Assembly: GCA_037127255.1 (NCBI GenBank)
Contig: JBANSL010000004.1
Coordinates: 39,396,467-39,460,466, forward strand
Length of the DNA stretch: 64,000 nt
DNA from: Persicaria tinctoria
Lineage: Eukaryota; Streptophyta; Magnoliopsida; Caryophyllales; Polygonaceae
Direction of reading: 5' to 3'
Below the pieces are notes generated by a model. It did no database searches, was not told where the DNA came from, and was given only the letters and a program-made list of their open reading frames with translations. Numbering within the stretch: the first letter of the stretch is position 1; each line of letters starts with the position of its first letter. Of the stretch, positions 12,749 to 23,316 are shown piece after piece. Position numbers and translations under genes: made by a program.

Positions 12749-14148
12749 CATGGTCGAACACATGGTAGAAGGGCTTACGTATTCCATCAAGGATTTTGGA
12801 GTCTAAAAACACAATATTAAAGTCCGATGTAGTCCATTCAAACATTGTATTTTACTATTCAGTAATACCTTTATCACTCAGATTGAGCAACCATCTATTC
12901 CGATGCACGGATTTCAATTTGTCGAGTTCGAGTTAATTTCGAGTCCAAATTAAATGTCGATTATATTCGTATGGTTGGTACGTGATTTAATTAGCTAACT
13001 TTATATATTAATTTAGTTCTTCGTATTTTCTAATATCATTAACATTTTTATTAGATGTCATTGGGGTGCTAAGGATAGTTGGACATACAACTGAATAGTC
13101 TGAATCTCATGGTTATGGAGCCAGTATTGTAGGATTTTTTTTTATATAGGATTTTTTAATCAGTAATTAGTAACTAATATTAATCATAGAATTAATTCCA
13201 TAGGATTTGTTTGTTAGGATTTTTTTTATATAGGATTTGATAATTAGATATATTGATTTTAATTAGTAATTAGTACTCCCTCTGTTAATTAAAACTTGTC
13301 GTTTACTATTCATGCACGCTTTTTTAGAACGATAAAAACTATATAAAATATTAACTTTTTTTTAAATTTGTTTTTATAAATGCATACTTAATAGTAATAA
13401 GTATGATATTATTTAAAAAAATATTAAAAAAGTTAATATTTTATATGAAAATGATGTTTGGTTCAACGGCGGGATGATATGAAAATGATATCATACTTAT
13501 TACTATTAAGTATGCATTTATAAAAACAAATTTAAAAAAAAGTTAATATTTTATATAGTTTTTATCGTTCTAAAAAAGCGTGCATGAATAGTAAACGACA
13601 AGTTTTAATTAACAGAGGGAGTACTAATTACTAATTAAAATCAATATATCTAATTATCAAATCCTATATAAAAAAAATCCTAACAAACAAATCCTATGGA
13701 ATTAATTCTATGATTAATATTAGTTACTAATTACTGATTAAAAAATCCTATATAAAAAAAAATCCTACAATACTGGCTCCATAACCATGAGATTCAGACT
13801 ATTCAGTTGTATGTCCAACTATCCTTAGCACCCCAATGACATCTAATAAAAATGTTAATGATATTAGAAAATACGAAGAACTAAATTAATATATAAAGTT
13901 AGCTAATTAAATCACGTACCAACCATACGAATATAATCGACATTTAATTTGGACTCGAAATTAACTCGAACTCGACAAATTGAAATCCGTGCATCGGAAT
14001 AGATGGTTGCTCAATCTGAGTGATAAAGGTATTACTGAATAGTAAAATACAATGTTTGAATGGACTACATCGGACTTTAATATTGTGTTTTTAGACTCCA
14101 AAATCCTTGATGGAATACGTAAGCCCTTCTACCATGTGTTCGACCATG
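12749..14148. repeat. 1.4 kb near-perfect palindrome (661-bp arms)
   Basis: Arms 12749-13409 and 13488-14148 are inverted copies in exact register throughout: every pair of positions I checked sums to 26897, so there are no indels. The loop is 78 bases. The outermost bases are CATGGTCGAACACATGG. Host LTR sequence resumes on both sides and no target duplication is visible. The arms contain no coding frame. Transcription through it would give a very long hairpin RNA, a likely small-RNA source (inference). Confidence 0.93.
13276..13621. mobile_element. Stowaway-like MITE at the palindrome centre
   Basis: Starts CTCCCTCTGTT and ends AACAGAGGGAG, flanked by TA on both sides (13274-13275 and 13622-13623). 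The CTCCCTCYGT end and TA target are the hallmark of Stowaway (Tc1/mariner-type) MITEs. Its 346 bases fold into 134-bp arms. Its centre coincides exactly with that of the larger palindrome. Confidence 0.8.
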
Positions 14149-15736
14149 GTTAAATATTTATTCAATTAACCTCGCATTCTCATCATTCCCAATTAACCTT
14201 ATTCCCATCAAGTATGAAACTTAGTTCAAAGTATTTACCAAGATCATTACTCAAAACATCTTATTTCAAATCAAACTCAGATTTTCCCTTACAAATTTGC
14301 TCACGCTAAACCATAAACTTTCAAAACCAAGAATCACAAGTCTTATTTATCAAACTCGCATAATACATCATACCCAATAAGTAAACCAAGGTAAGTTAAT
14401 ATTTCAATAAATCATTTCATTATAAGAAATTATTCAACCACAAGCACCACGATCAAGCTTAACAGCACACAAGTATAACAATTTGTAAACATCTTTTATA
14501 TAGCCTTGCTAACAAATTTCATAACTCAATAGGCACAACAACCAACTTAATTACAAGTATGACAAGTTCCCAAGATGTCTTTTATATCTTATCCCATTGA
14601 TCATATATTGCTACTCTTAGGTCATGATACTCATATAATTACACTCTAGGTGACAAGTCAATAACAAAGTCACACCTTTATAACCTGATTGCTAAAGTTA
14701 ATTTGTCCACGTACTAATCCGGAACCTATCGGCTTGAAAAGGTAGTAATTAGACAAATAAAATCCAATTTTCATCCGTTAACTTTCAACCCACAACTACT
14801 GATTAATACGAGAGCAAGTCAATCTAATTCCTACCAGTCATCGAACTATACATGATTAGTAAAAATAATAAATAATAAATTCGAGCAACTAGCGCCATAA
14901 TCCAAAACGAAACCAGATTCAAGATAAAGATCCAAGAATGTTATACCCAAAATCTCATGACCCATTTACGACAAGAGGTCGGGATAGACGGGGGTTCGAT
15001 TCCAGCTCACGGTTGGGCATCAGTCTCGACCTCGTCAGCTTCGGGTTCGATAGGCTTGGTGGATCCGGATGGGAGAGGAGAGAACACTTGTTCGGGCTTG
15101 TCCTCGACTCCGGCCTTCAAGTCTAGCCAAGCGCCGGCGTTGTCGATTGGGTTTGAGTCAGCGACTCGTCACGGTTCGTACTAGAGGATGGAGAGGAGAC
15201 GTCGACACTGGCGACCTCGAGGTCGGCTTCTTGTGGCAGCAGCGAACGCCGACTACGGCTCATTTGAGGGCGACATCGGGAGGGCGTCGGCATCAGGTCT
15301 CTGTCAATGGACGGCTCCCACTCCATGGTCGGCAGGGCTTAACGTGCGACATGAATGAGGCATCGGCCTCCGCCTTCACGCCGAACTCCCATCGACGGCA
15401 TTCGAAGCTTCTGCCCGCGCTTGGTGCTCGAGGCGGTCGTTGATTCTGCGTCATGGCTAGGACAAGGAGGTGGGGGTGAACTTGGGCCCTTCGATGACGC
15501 TCGAGCAAGAAAGGTGGAGCAGCAAGACGGTGAGGAGTGCTCTAATCCGAAATTTAGAAGAAACAGAGGGCGGCTCTTTAGAAGAAAGGAGGAGGAGATG
15601 AGCAGTGGGATTTCCTTCTCCAGATCCGAATGAAGGGGGAGAGAGGGAGAGAGAGAGAGAAGAGTAGTTTTTTGGGGCGGCTGGAGATCAAGATTTCAGA
15701 AGGAGAGAGAATCAGGACTCCTAGGGTTATAAGGGC

Positions 15737-15751
15737 ATATATATATATATA
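15737..15751 (-). promoter_or_regulatory. Putative TATA box of the 5' LTR
   Basis: A TATATATA run about 265 bases into the LTR read on the minus strand, followed by 'CCCTTATAACCCTAGG' and a long CT-rich tract (15665-15630). This is a typical plant core promoter plus leader, and its orientation agrees with the primer site. Confidence 0.5.
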
Positions 15752-16015
15752 CCCGCAAATTAGGGTTAGAAAAATTGTGTTAAATTATAAAATCGACCCG
15801 GTATTTTTTAAATTGCAAGAATTATACCACAACTAAATATATATAATTCCACTATTAAATTCTAACTACGTTAAAATGTCGGAATTTGCTTTGAATAAAA
15901 TAAAATCATTTTGATCGAGGACGGAGGTTTTAAAAATTGGCAAAATCCCACAATGTTAATATTGAAATTAAATCATAATTTATAAAATAATATTTTAAAA
16001 TATCGGGCCTTTACA

Positions 16016-16282
16016 TATACCAAGTGATTCATTAAATAAATAGAGAATAGGGGTTCATCAAATAAAGAGTAGTGGTTTATCAAATAAATAGCATTGGTTC
16101 ATGAAATAAATAATACTCCGTATTGGTTAATGAAATATTGTATTTTACAATAAATAAATAAATAATTAAAATACACATTAAAAGAAAATAAAAGAAGAAT
16201 GAAAATTTTACAATTATTAAATAGTAGTGGTTCATGAAATAAAGAGTAGTGGTTAATGAAATAAATAGTATTGGTTCACTGT
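16016..16282. repeat. Degenerate ~20-bp repeats
   Basis: Immediately outside the LTR element: repeated variants of 'TAGTGGTTCATGAAATAAA' with drifting spacing, AT-rich. They share the 'GGTTCA' and 'AAATAAA' words with the following 23-bp array, in the opposite sense. No gene seen. Confidence 0.55.
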
Positions 16283-16488
16283 GAATAAAATTGCCGAACC
16301 ACTGTGAATAAAATTGATGAACCGCTGCGAATAAAATTGTTGAACCACTATAAATAAAATTGTTGAACCACTGTGAATAAAATTGTTGAACCACTCTGAA
16401 TAAAAATGTTGAACCACTGTGAATAAAATTGTTGAACCACTCTGAATAAAATTGCTGAACCACTATGAATAAAATGTCTAAACCACTT
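16283..16488. repeat. 23-bp minisatellite, nine copies
   Basis: Unit close to GAATAAAATTGTTGAACCAC plus three variable bases; nine consecutive units differ by 0-4 bases. A 143-codon minus-strand frame across it (16080-16511) only reflects the repeat. 16489-16724 is AT-rich with nothing recognised. Confidence 0.85.
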
Positions 16489-16724
16489 CTTGTTAAATTG
16501 TTTTTCCACAAAACATATATAAAGTGAGTGTCTATGTGTAGATAAAATTAAATTACACTCGAAAATATAATTTTTATATTTTTTTTAACAAGTGACAATG
16601 CCAAAAATGTATTTTTAAAAGTAGATGCTTTACTATTTAAAGGAGTAAAGTGTTTTAATTAATTTTAGTAAGTGTTTTGCTGTGAAATTTGAGGCCACTT
16701 TGTAGTGAAAGTACTAGTTTCACT

Positions 16725-16828
16725 TGATGCCTTTATTTGAAAATAAGATAGATGTAGTGCAATGGTTGACGGAGTGTGTTGTGGGTGGGAACAATCCCGG
16801 TTCGATTCCCATTATTCAACACGCGTGT
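16725..16828 (+). other. tRNA-like (SINE-type) segment
   Basis: An A-box-like word (TAGTGCAATGGTTGAC, 16756-16771) and a perfect B box (GGTTCGATTCC, 16800-16810) at pol III promoter spacing, but no full cloverleaf. It leads directly into the 81-bp tandem repeats. It is read as a tRNA-derived repeat head rather than a working tRNA. Confidence 0.45.
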
Positions 16829-17071
16829 GCCATTTTTAATTATACTATACAGGCGCGTCCACACACGCACGGAGAGCCGAGGTTCTGCGTGTGGGTTGCG
16901 CACGCGGGCGCCATTTTTAATTATACTGTACAGGCGCGTCCACACACGCACGGAGAGCCGAGGTTCTGCGTGTGGGTTGCGCACGCGGGCGCCATTTTTA
17001 ATTATACTGTACAGGCGCGTCCACACACGCACGGAGAGCCGAGGTTCTGCGTGTGGGTTGCGCATATACAA
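16829..17071. repeat. 81-bp GC-rich tandem repeat, three copies
   Basis: Units start at 16829, 16910 and 16991 and are nearly identical. Each holds partly self-complementary words (CCACACACGCA and TGCGTGTGGG), so each could fold into a hairpin. Because 81 is a multiple of three, frames stay open across the array on both strands. 17072-17172 shows nothing further. Confidence 0.92.
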
Positions 17072-17189
17072 GGTGAGCAGGTGCGGAATCCGATTTTTTA
17101 AATGACGTGGACCAATCAAATCATTTTTTCGACCAATCAAATTGTTTCTTTCCTTCTCACTTTTAGAGTTCTCATGATACACAATAAGC

Positions 17190-18628
17190 AATGAGTACAC
17201 ATCCTGGGCGTTGATTTATTGAAATGAGTGGCTGGGATTAATAGGCAATTTAACCTTTTTTCTTTAATTAAAAATCAGTGAGTCCCACTAGTTTTCTTTC
17301 TCACCTGCTGCATTGGGGCGCGTGTACATGCCCATTTTTATTTTCCTGTAAATTATTCGACAGTATCGTTGGATTATTCGATCGTATCGACAGATTATGC
17401 GATGATATCGATGGATTTTTCTAATCGGCTAGCACCATGAATCGATGGTATCACTGGATTATTCGATCGTATCAACGGATTATGCAATGGTATAGACGAA
17501 TTATGCGATGGTATCAATGGATTTTTCTAATCGGCTATTCGATGGTATAGCTTGATTATTCGAGGTTTCCGTTACTCAATTTAACAAATAACTAATAATT
17601 ATTCGATAGTATCACTGTATTATTCGATTGTATAACATGATTATTTGATGGTATCGATGCATTTGGGACGAGCGAGAATTAATTAATAAATATGAAATAA
17701 TTTATTTGGATGATGAGTTTAGGGAGATATTTCAATTCCAATGTCAGATCGAAGAATCAAAAGAAGTTGTTATAAATCCAATGTCAAATCGAAGAATCAA
17801 GAGAGGGAGCCCTGAACTTAGAGAGACCCTAATTAATTTATAAACTGGAAAAACTTTCTACCGACATGAGCATTTAGTCATTTACAACCAAAGCACAGGC
17901 TTGGGGATCACGAACTCCCATTGTAATCAAAGAATCAAAGGCAGGCCACAAACTCACCTTGTAATCAAATAATCAAAGGCAGACTACAAACTCACCTTGT
18001 AATGAATCGAGTAGCAGCATTGAATTCACAAAACTAGGTTTTTGACTTGTTGAAAATTTTGTTTCAATTGGTTCAATGAACGGCGATGGCTTGGCTGCCC
18101 AGATCCGCGAACAAACCAGCCCTTTCATTGTGAATCGAGAAGGGAGGAGTAGAAGAGAAGGGGGCGTCCGACCAGCACACCATCGATTTGCCCCGATCTG
18201 CACCTCACGGCTCCGCCTTCGTGGTCCGCCTTTTCCATCCGCCTTCGTCGCACTTCATGGATCAGCCTTCGAATGCAGGAAAGAGACTCGCCGCCGCCGT
18301 CGTCGTTGGAGTCCCGATCGCCTCTCCTTCTCTTTCTCTGATAGACTCACGAGCCACCCGAGGAGGCTGTTTTGGGACGCACGTCGCCATCCACTTCGCC
18401 ATCGTCCCTCCGTCTTTCCACCTGCGAATCGCCCTCTCGCCTCCAGATCTCCTGGGCTCTCTACTGCCAATTTATGTTAATGGAAGGGTTAGGGTTTTGA
18501 GTATTGTCTCACGCGCTCAATTGATGAGAGTCTTTTAATTTATCAAAAAACAAAATCACAATTAATTATTATTTTTTGAATAATCTCAGCCCTCCATTCT
18601 ACCTTAATCAACAGCCTAGATGTGTTCA
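17190..18628. mobile_element. Mutator-like inverted-repeat element, non-autonomous
   Basis: Ends are imperfect ~48-bp inverted repeats: the left contains ACACATCCTGGGCGTTGATT and GAGTGGCTGGGATT, and the right read backwards gives ACACATCTAGGCTGTTGATT and GAGGGCTGAGATT. A 17-bp direct repeat, CATGATACACAATAAGC, flanks it at 17173-17189 and 18629-18645. The end sequence suits Mutator-like elements, but their target duplications are normally 9-11 bp. The interior has a degenerate repeat (17343-17660) and a CpG-rich block (18070-18480) with overlapping short frames on both strands that I do not recognise; it may be a captured gene segment. No transposase. Confidence 0.65.
17343..17660. repeat. 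Degenerate ~21-bp repeats (GGATTATTCGATCGTATCGA type)
   Basis: Many variants of 'ATTATTCGATGGTATCGATGG', with a longer repeat of about 107 bases marked by GGATTTTTCTAATCGGCTA at about 17411 and 17518. Noncoding. Confidence 0.75.
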
Positions 18629-19439
18629 CATGATACACAATAAGCCTTGACTACATATGATCCATACTATATATATACTAGTTTAGTACCCGCACTTTTG
18701 TGCGGTCTTTTTTTAATAATAATAATAATAATAATATATTTGGCATTAAAAATTTATAAAAATATTTGTAATTAAACCTTAAATCATAACTATCATCCGT
18801 ATAATAGATCTATATTTTTTTTTACATTAGGCAAGAAGTAGATCGACTAAGCAATCTTGAAGCCATCAAAAGATGGCTTGATGAACCCTACGCAGAGGGT
18901 CCCCAGTAAAAAAAAAAATTGCTTAATCCTAAGATTAAAATAAGATAACTTTAAAATTAAGAAAAACATTAAAATTATTGATCACTAGTTGCATGCAGAT
19001 CGATGAAAAGGACATAGTTGGAAGTGGTGATGGTTGCAGATCTGAATCCGGGTACGTTGCCCAGCAAAGCACATGGAAGGTCGAGCGGGAATGCCTTGAC
19101 CCCGGAAGAAGCCCGTTGATTTGAGGGTTGTGGGGCGTGGAAAAAAAATTGGGAAGATTTGAGGTTAAATTTTAGTGGGAGAATTAGGGGTAAGATTTGT
19201 ATGTAATTTGTGACAAAATTTAAGGTTGGGGATTTTGGATTTGATTTTGTGGGTAATTGAGGAAGGTTGCATGCTGGATAAGAGGGGTTGGGGGAGGGGT
19301 TGCTAATCAGATCTGAAAAAATGTCAGATCTGAAAATTTAAGGGTGAGTGAGTAAGAGGGGTTAAGAAAAGGGTTGCTAATCAGATCTGACAAATTGGTG
19401 GTTAGGGATAAAGAAGATCGGGAGGGGAGGACAAAGGGT

Positions 19440-19980
19440 GGAGGGGGTGAGGGGTGCGCTAGAGGGTGGGGAAGGCGCCAAAGAGTCGACAACCACCACG
19501 AATCGGCAGACGTTTAGTCGGAGAGGAGGAAGATGGCGGAGGTAGTGGGTTGTCCCGGCAGCAAGCCATCACATGCAGCGATGAAGGACAGACGGGGGTG
19601 GTGGTGGTGGTCGCACCAGGCCGCGCCGGAGGTAGAATCGACGTCTACAGGCGCGGGTCGCTAGAGGAGGAGGATCGGAGGCCGATGCAAAGACCAGCGA
19701 GGAGTAGATCTCGAAGCAGCGGCGGCGAATGTGGAGGCGGCTGCGGCGGCCCCACTGGGGGCCACCACGGCGGTGGGTGCAACCGCACATTCCAAGGCAG
19801 AAAGAGACAGAGGTGGCGGCGGTTGGCTAGATCTAGGGTTTGTGTTTGGGATGGGTTTTGTTTTTTGGTTTTTTTTATCGAAGGGGTTGTGAGTTGTGGG
19901 TGGCGGCCGACTGGGAAGCCCACCAGAGGTGCACGCAGCGGCGGCGGCTCACAATGTGATAGTGGCGACGGCTAGGGTTT
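19440..19980. other. GC-rich block, possible captured gene segment
   Basis: A G/GGC-rich stretch with overlapping open frames on both strands (for example 19466-19975 plus and 19645-19923 minus). It contrasts sharply with the AT-rich surroundings. None of the translations shows a known domain and all are low complexity (Gly/Arg or Pro). It most resembles a plant 5' UTR or first exon carried by the mobile element. Confidence 0.35.
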
Positions 19981-20639
19981 TTGAGAGGAAGGGAGTTTTT
20001 TTGAGAGGAAGGGTAACAGGGAGTGCCCGTTGAGATCGTATAATATATCTATAATTAATTAGAGGCAAAACATATCATAATCTTTATGATGGAACCAATA
20101 CTAAACTAATTATAATATATTTACAATAAAAGCGGATAGACTCCATAGTTTTGATTTTGATATAAGTTTATAATTTATATTTTATAATACTTATTTTGAG
20201 GAGATTGTTGGTCGGCAAAGGAAAGATTCACATATTATTTTACATATATGAAAATACTTAAATAATAATAATTATTAAGGGTAGTGCCCTCGTTCTAACA
20301 AAAAAAAACATACATATATTCTTTCAATTTTTTAAATTTCAAAAAAAAAATATGTAGTAACACTCATTCAACTAATTAATTTCACTTAATATTTGTTAAT
20401 TGTTATATTAATTTAAATATGAGAATCAAAGAAAAAGAAATTAATTTATATATTATACACAATCATGATATGAATATAATATTATAGTATAACAAACAAT
20501 CTTGATGTATAAAAATATATATGTAGATATTTTTTTAGAAAATTTGCGTCCCAGACCCTTTTTTTGGATCAAATTAAAAAACCATCCACGGATTTATTTT
20601 TTTTTGTTAAAAGTCCATCTAAAAAAACCCTAATATCTC

Positions 20640-21620
20640 CCGCCCCCCCTCCCCTAAACCTCGCTCATCAGTTCTCTCTCGCCTTCTTCCGCAGACGCCT
20701 CCCTCCCTGGATCGAACTCTCGCCTTCTTCCTCAGCCGGCTCCTTGTTTCATTCCGCCAGATTCCATGGCCGCCAGATCCGCTTCCTCCATGGCCGCCGG
20801 ATCCGCTTCCACCATTGTCAACAGATTCCATGGCCGCCAGATCCGCTTCCTCCATTGTCGACAGATCCACTACCTCCTCGTCGTTCATTGCTCACTGGAG
20901 TCCTAATTCGGCGTTCCAGACGACGTCTCTCTCTCTCATATCGCTTCAGAACTCGATCCGGTCTCTCTCCTCGTTTGCTGCTTGATTGCTTCTCCTCGTT
21001 TGCGGCTGCCTGAATTCCATGCCAAGAAAGATGAATTCGGCCGCCTGAAGTGAAGACAAGTTGAAATTCGAGAGGAAGAAGAGATAAAAAGGAATTGTAC
21101 AGTTCCAATCGGATCTCGGTGCGCCGCCGATGAGCACCGCCGAAGACATCGGTGGCTGCGACGTTCGCGGAGGCCGCAGATCTCTTCCCCCATGGCTTCT
21201 CCATGTGTTTCCGCACTTTTCCGATTGAGGATTCAGCAGATCGAGCGGCGGAGTTTGCTGGTTGTCGGTGGTGAATCGGTGAGCAGATCGAGCGGTGGAG
21301 ATGGAGCGAGGAGGGACGAAGATGGAGATGGAGCAAGGATGGAGAGCGACGGAGATGGGGCTGACTTGTCGAAGAGCAATCGGCTCTGCTTCCGGTGAGG
21401 TGCCGACAGACAGTGGATCTCCCCCGTTCCAGGGTGATTGGATCTCCCCCGTTTTCGATTGGATCTCCAGGGCGATTGGATCGCTGCCGATGACTGAAGG
21501 CGATGAAGGCGAAGACGATGGCGATCCGAGCCGAAGAGGATGGCGCCGCCGTCATCTTCCTTCTGGTGAAGCTCGCTGGTGGACTTGCTTAAATCGACGG
21601 TGGACTTGTGACTGAAATCT
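20640..21620 (+). other. GC-rich captured segment with presequence-like frame
   Basis: Contains imperfect repeats of 'ATGGCCGCCAGATCCGCTTC' (20766 to about 20850). From the last copy a 50-codon frame (starting MAARSASSIVDRS, ending SLSSFAA before TGA near 20980) is rich in Ser/Arg and Thr with few acids, like a mitochondrial or plastid presequence. I do not recognise a gene. Longer frames on both strands through 21600 look like compositional shadows. Confidence 0.35.
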
Positions 21621-22301
21621 CTCCCATGGCCGGTTTCCTCCTGGTCGCCGGCGATGCCTCTAACAGGCGAAGAGGAGCTTCGCTGATTTCTTCTTCCATA
21701 ATCAGGTAAGTTTCACCGATTCTCCCGACCTTTCCAAATCCATCAATAAGGCAAGGCTGCTATAGATAACTACATTCAACTCCATTCCTGTATGCTAATT
21801 GATTTCATAAGCAACTCCATTCCCTAATTTGGAATTTGAACTGTGAATTAATCGAATCTAACCCCGGTTTTCAAATACGCACACTAATTTCAGCCCCAAT
21901 TTGCCACTGTGTACATGATTCATCATTCATATATATATAATTTCAGCAATTTCCATACTAATGGCTTATTGATTCATATATGTATGCTAATTGATTCATA
22001 TACACATATGTAGGTTGTAAGTCATAATTGTTATCAAATTGTCCTAATTGATTCATAATTGCTTATTGATTTCATGCTAATGGCTTATTTCAGCATTTTA
22101 TAATTTCAGCATCTTATAATGTTTTCTTTTTTAATTGCTATCAAATTGCACAAAATTAATGGATTAACTTGATTTTTACATGATTTGGGTTTGGATATTG
22201 GCAATTTCAGTAATTGTTGAAATGCGGATTGTAGTTTTTGCAATTGCAAAAATGCGGACTGCGATGAATTTTTATGTTCCTTACTTTAAATCTTCTGTAG
22301 A

Positions 22302-22372
22302 AACCCCTTAGCTCAATGGTAGAGCAATGTGCTTATGCACAAATACGTGGGTTCGAATCCCACATAGGCTAA
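22302..22372 (+). other. tRNA-like segment, copy 1
   Basis: A perfect D-arm (GCTC..GAGC) and a perfect T-arm (GTGGG TTCGAAT CCCAC) with A and B boxes. The anticodon arm is TGTGC TTAT GCACA with a 4-base loop and the acceptor stem is broken, so it is not a working tRNA. It matches 28818-28889. The 3' acceptor of this copy (ATAGGCT) pairs with the 5' acceptor of the other (AGCCTAT), showing descent from one well-formed ancestor. tRNA-Lys is the closest plant tRNA I recall. Confidence 0.7.
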
Positions 22373-22389
22373 ATTTTATATCTCGCAAC

Positions 22390-23045
22390 ACGATTTCAGC
22401 AACCCCGGTGTCAGCAACAACCATTTCAGCATTATCAACGTTGCTGAAATCGGGGTTTCAGCATCAACAACGGTACTAAAACCGGGGTTTCAGCATCAAC
22501 AACTTTGCTGAAATCGGGGTTTCAGCATCAACAACCCTTGTTTCAGCAACGCGGTAAAAAAAACCCCCACTGAAAACAGGGGTTGCTGAAACCGAATGTG
22601 CTGAAACAGGGGTTTCAGCAACTCCGTTTCAGCCATCAACGCGGTAAAAAAAAAATTGAAACAGAGGTTGCTGAAATCGTATGTGCTGGAACCCCTGTTT
22701 CAATAATGCGGTAAAATTAAAAAAAATTGAAATAGGGGTTGCTGAAACCGTATGTGCTGAAACAGAAGTTTCAGCAATTCCGTTTCAACAACTCTGGAAA
22801 CGCAAAAAAAAAAAACTGAGAAAAAAAAACTGGAAAATGGGTTGCTGAAACCGTATGTGCTGAAACATGAGTTTCAGCAATTCCGTTTCAACAACACGGA
22901 ATAAAAAACTGGACAAAAAAACTGGGAAAAAAAATTTGAAGCAGGGATTGCTGAAACCGTATTTGCTGAAAAAGAAGTTTCAGCAATTCCGTTTCAGCAA
23001 CTTTGGAAACGCGACAAAAAAAAAACTGGGAAAAAAAATTGAGGC
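22390..23045. repeat. Minisatellite of self-complementary TTGCTGAAAC / GTTTCAGCAA words
   Basis: Degenerate units of about 28 bases, then about 100-120 bases, built of 'GGTTGCTGAAACCGTATGTG' and 'GTTTCAGCAATTCCG' with A-rich spacers. Each unit can fold on itself. It ends in A-runs and then a G-rich tail (23040-23095). Confidence 0.8.
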
Positions 23046-23316
23046 GGGAGGGGGGCACAAGGGGCACGGGAGGGGGGGCACAGGGGCCAAGGGAGGCGAT
23101 GAACATTTTGCTAATTTGGAGGAGGTGGGTGCCATTTTCCTAATAAGGTCCAAAAATTAGGACATCCTAGTAATCACCTCATATTTTTTTAACAAATTAA
23201 TGTGTAAACGTACAAATTTTGTTTTAGGCTATAATGTATATTTATTTTAATTTATTATTACTTCGTAAGTATATTATTAATTATATTGCCTACAAATAAA
23301 AGAGATACAATATAAT

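Larger units (their letters stand above)
1..16015 (-). mobile_element. Ty3/gypsy-like LTR retrotransposon, decayed and nested
   Basis: Seen: two long direct repeats (1-2090 and 11640-16015) bracket an internal region. Reading the minus strand, the right repeat ends in CA four bases before a perfect initiator tRNA-Met primer site (TGGTATCAGAGC), and the left repeat is preceded by a purine tract. This fixes the element as minus-strand with its 5' LTR on the right. The 'CTCGAGGACGAGAC' motif just before the purine tract is typical of the 3' end of plant Ty3/gypsy elements. The internal region carries no long pol frame, only LINE-1 (about 2345-6125) and AT-rich decayed sequence. The left end lies outside the window, so the TSD cannot be checked; the right flank is TATAC. 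The gypsy assignment is inference from the primer site and 3' motif, not from an intact reverse transcriptase. Confidence 0.85.
11640..16015 (-). repeat. 5' LTR of the gypsy-like element, with inserted palindrome
   Basis: Runs TGTAACGGCC ... CCTTTACA on the plus strand. It is 4376 bases including the 1400-base palindrome at 12749-14148, so the original LTR was about 2.98 kb. Matches 1-2090 over 12546-16015. At the palindrome about a dozen bases of LTR ('CTAGACCAAACA' in the other copy) are missing. On the minus strand the first ~260 bases are AT-rich, then a TATA run, then a CT-rich leader and a GC-rich stretch (15630 down to ~14940), as expected of U3 followed by a long transcribed leader. 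Confidence 0.88.

Noticed and set aside
16080..16511. 143-codon repetitive protein
   Set aside because: It is the translation of a 23-bp minisatellite; no evidence of coding.
16283..17071. CRISPR-like array
   Set aside because: Repeats are directly tandem without unique spacers, and the DNA is plant nuclear.
16724..17200. Proteins with three 27-residue repeats on both strands
   Set aside because: The 81-bp period keeps frames open on both strands at once; the repeat is at DNA level and GC-rich, with a tRNA-like head rather than a gene.
18076..21620. GC-rich frames of 70-245 codons as genes
   Set aside because: Frames overlap on both strands, are low-complexity, lie inside mobile elements and match no family I know; kept only as possible captured segments.
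22302..22372. Functional tRNA gene (also 28818-28889 and 32898-32981)
   Set aside because: D- and T-arms are good but the anticodon arm has a 4-base loop or wrong spacing, and the acceptor stems are broken.
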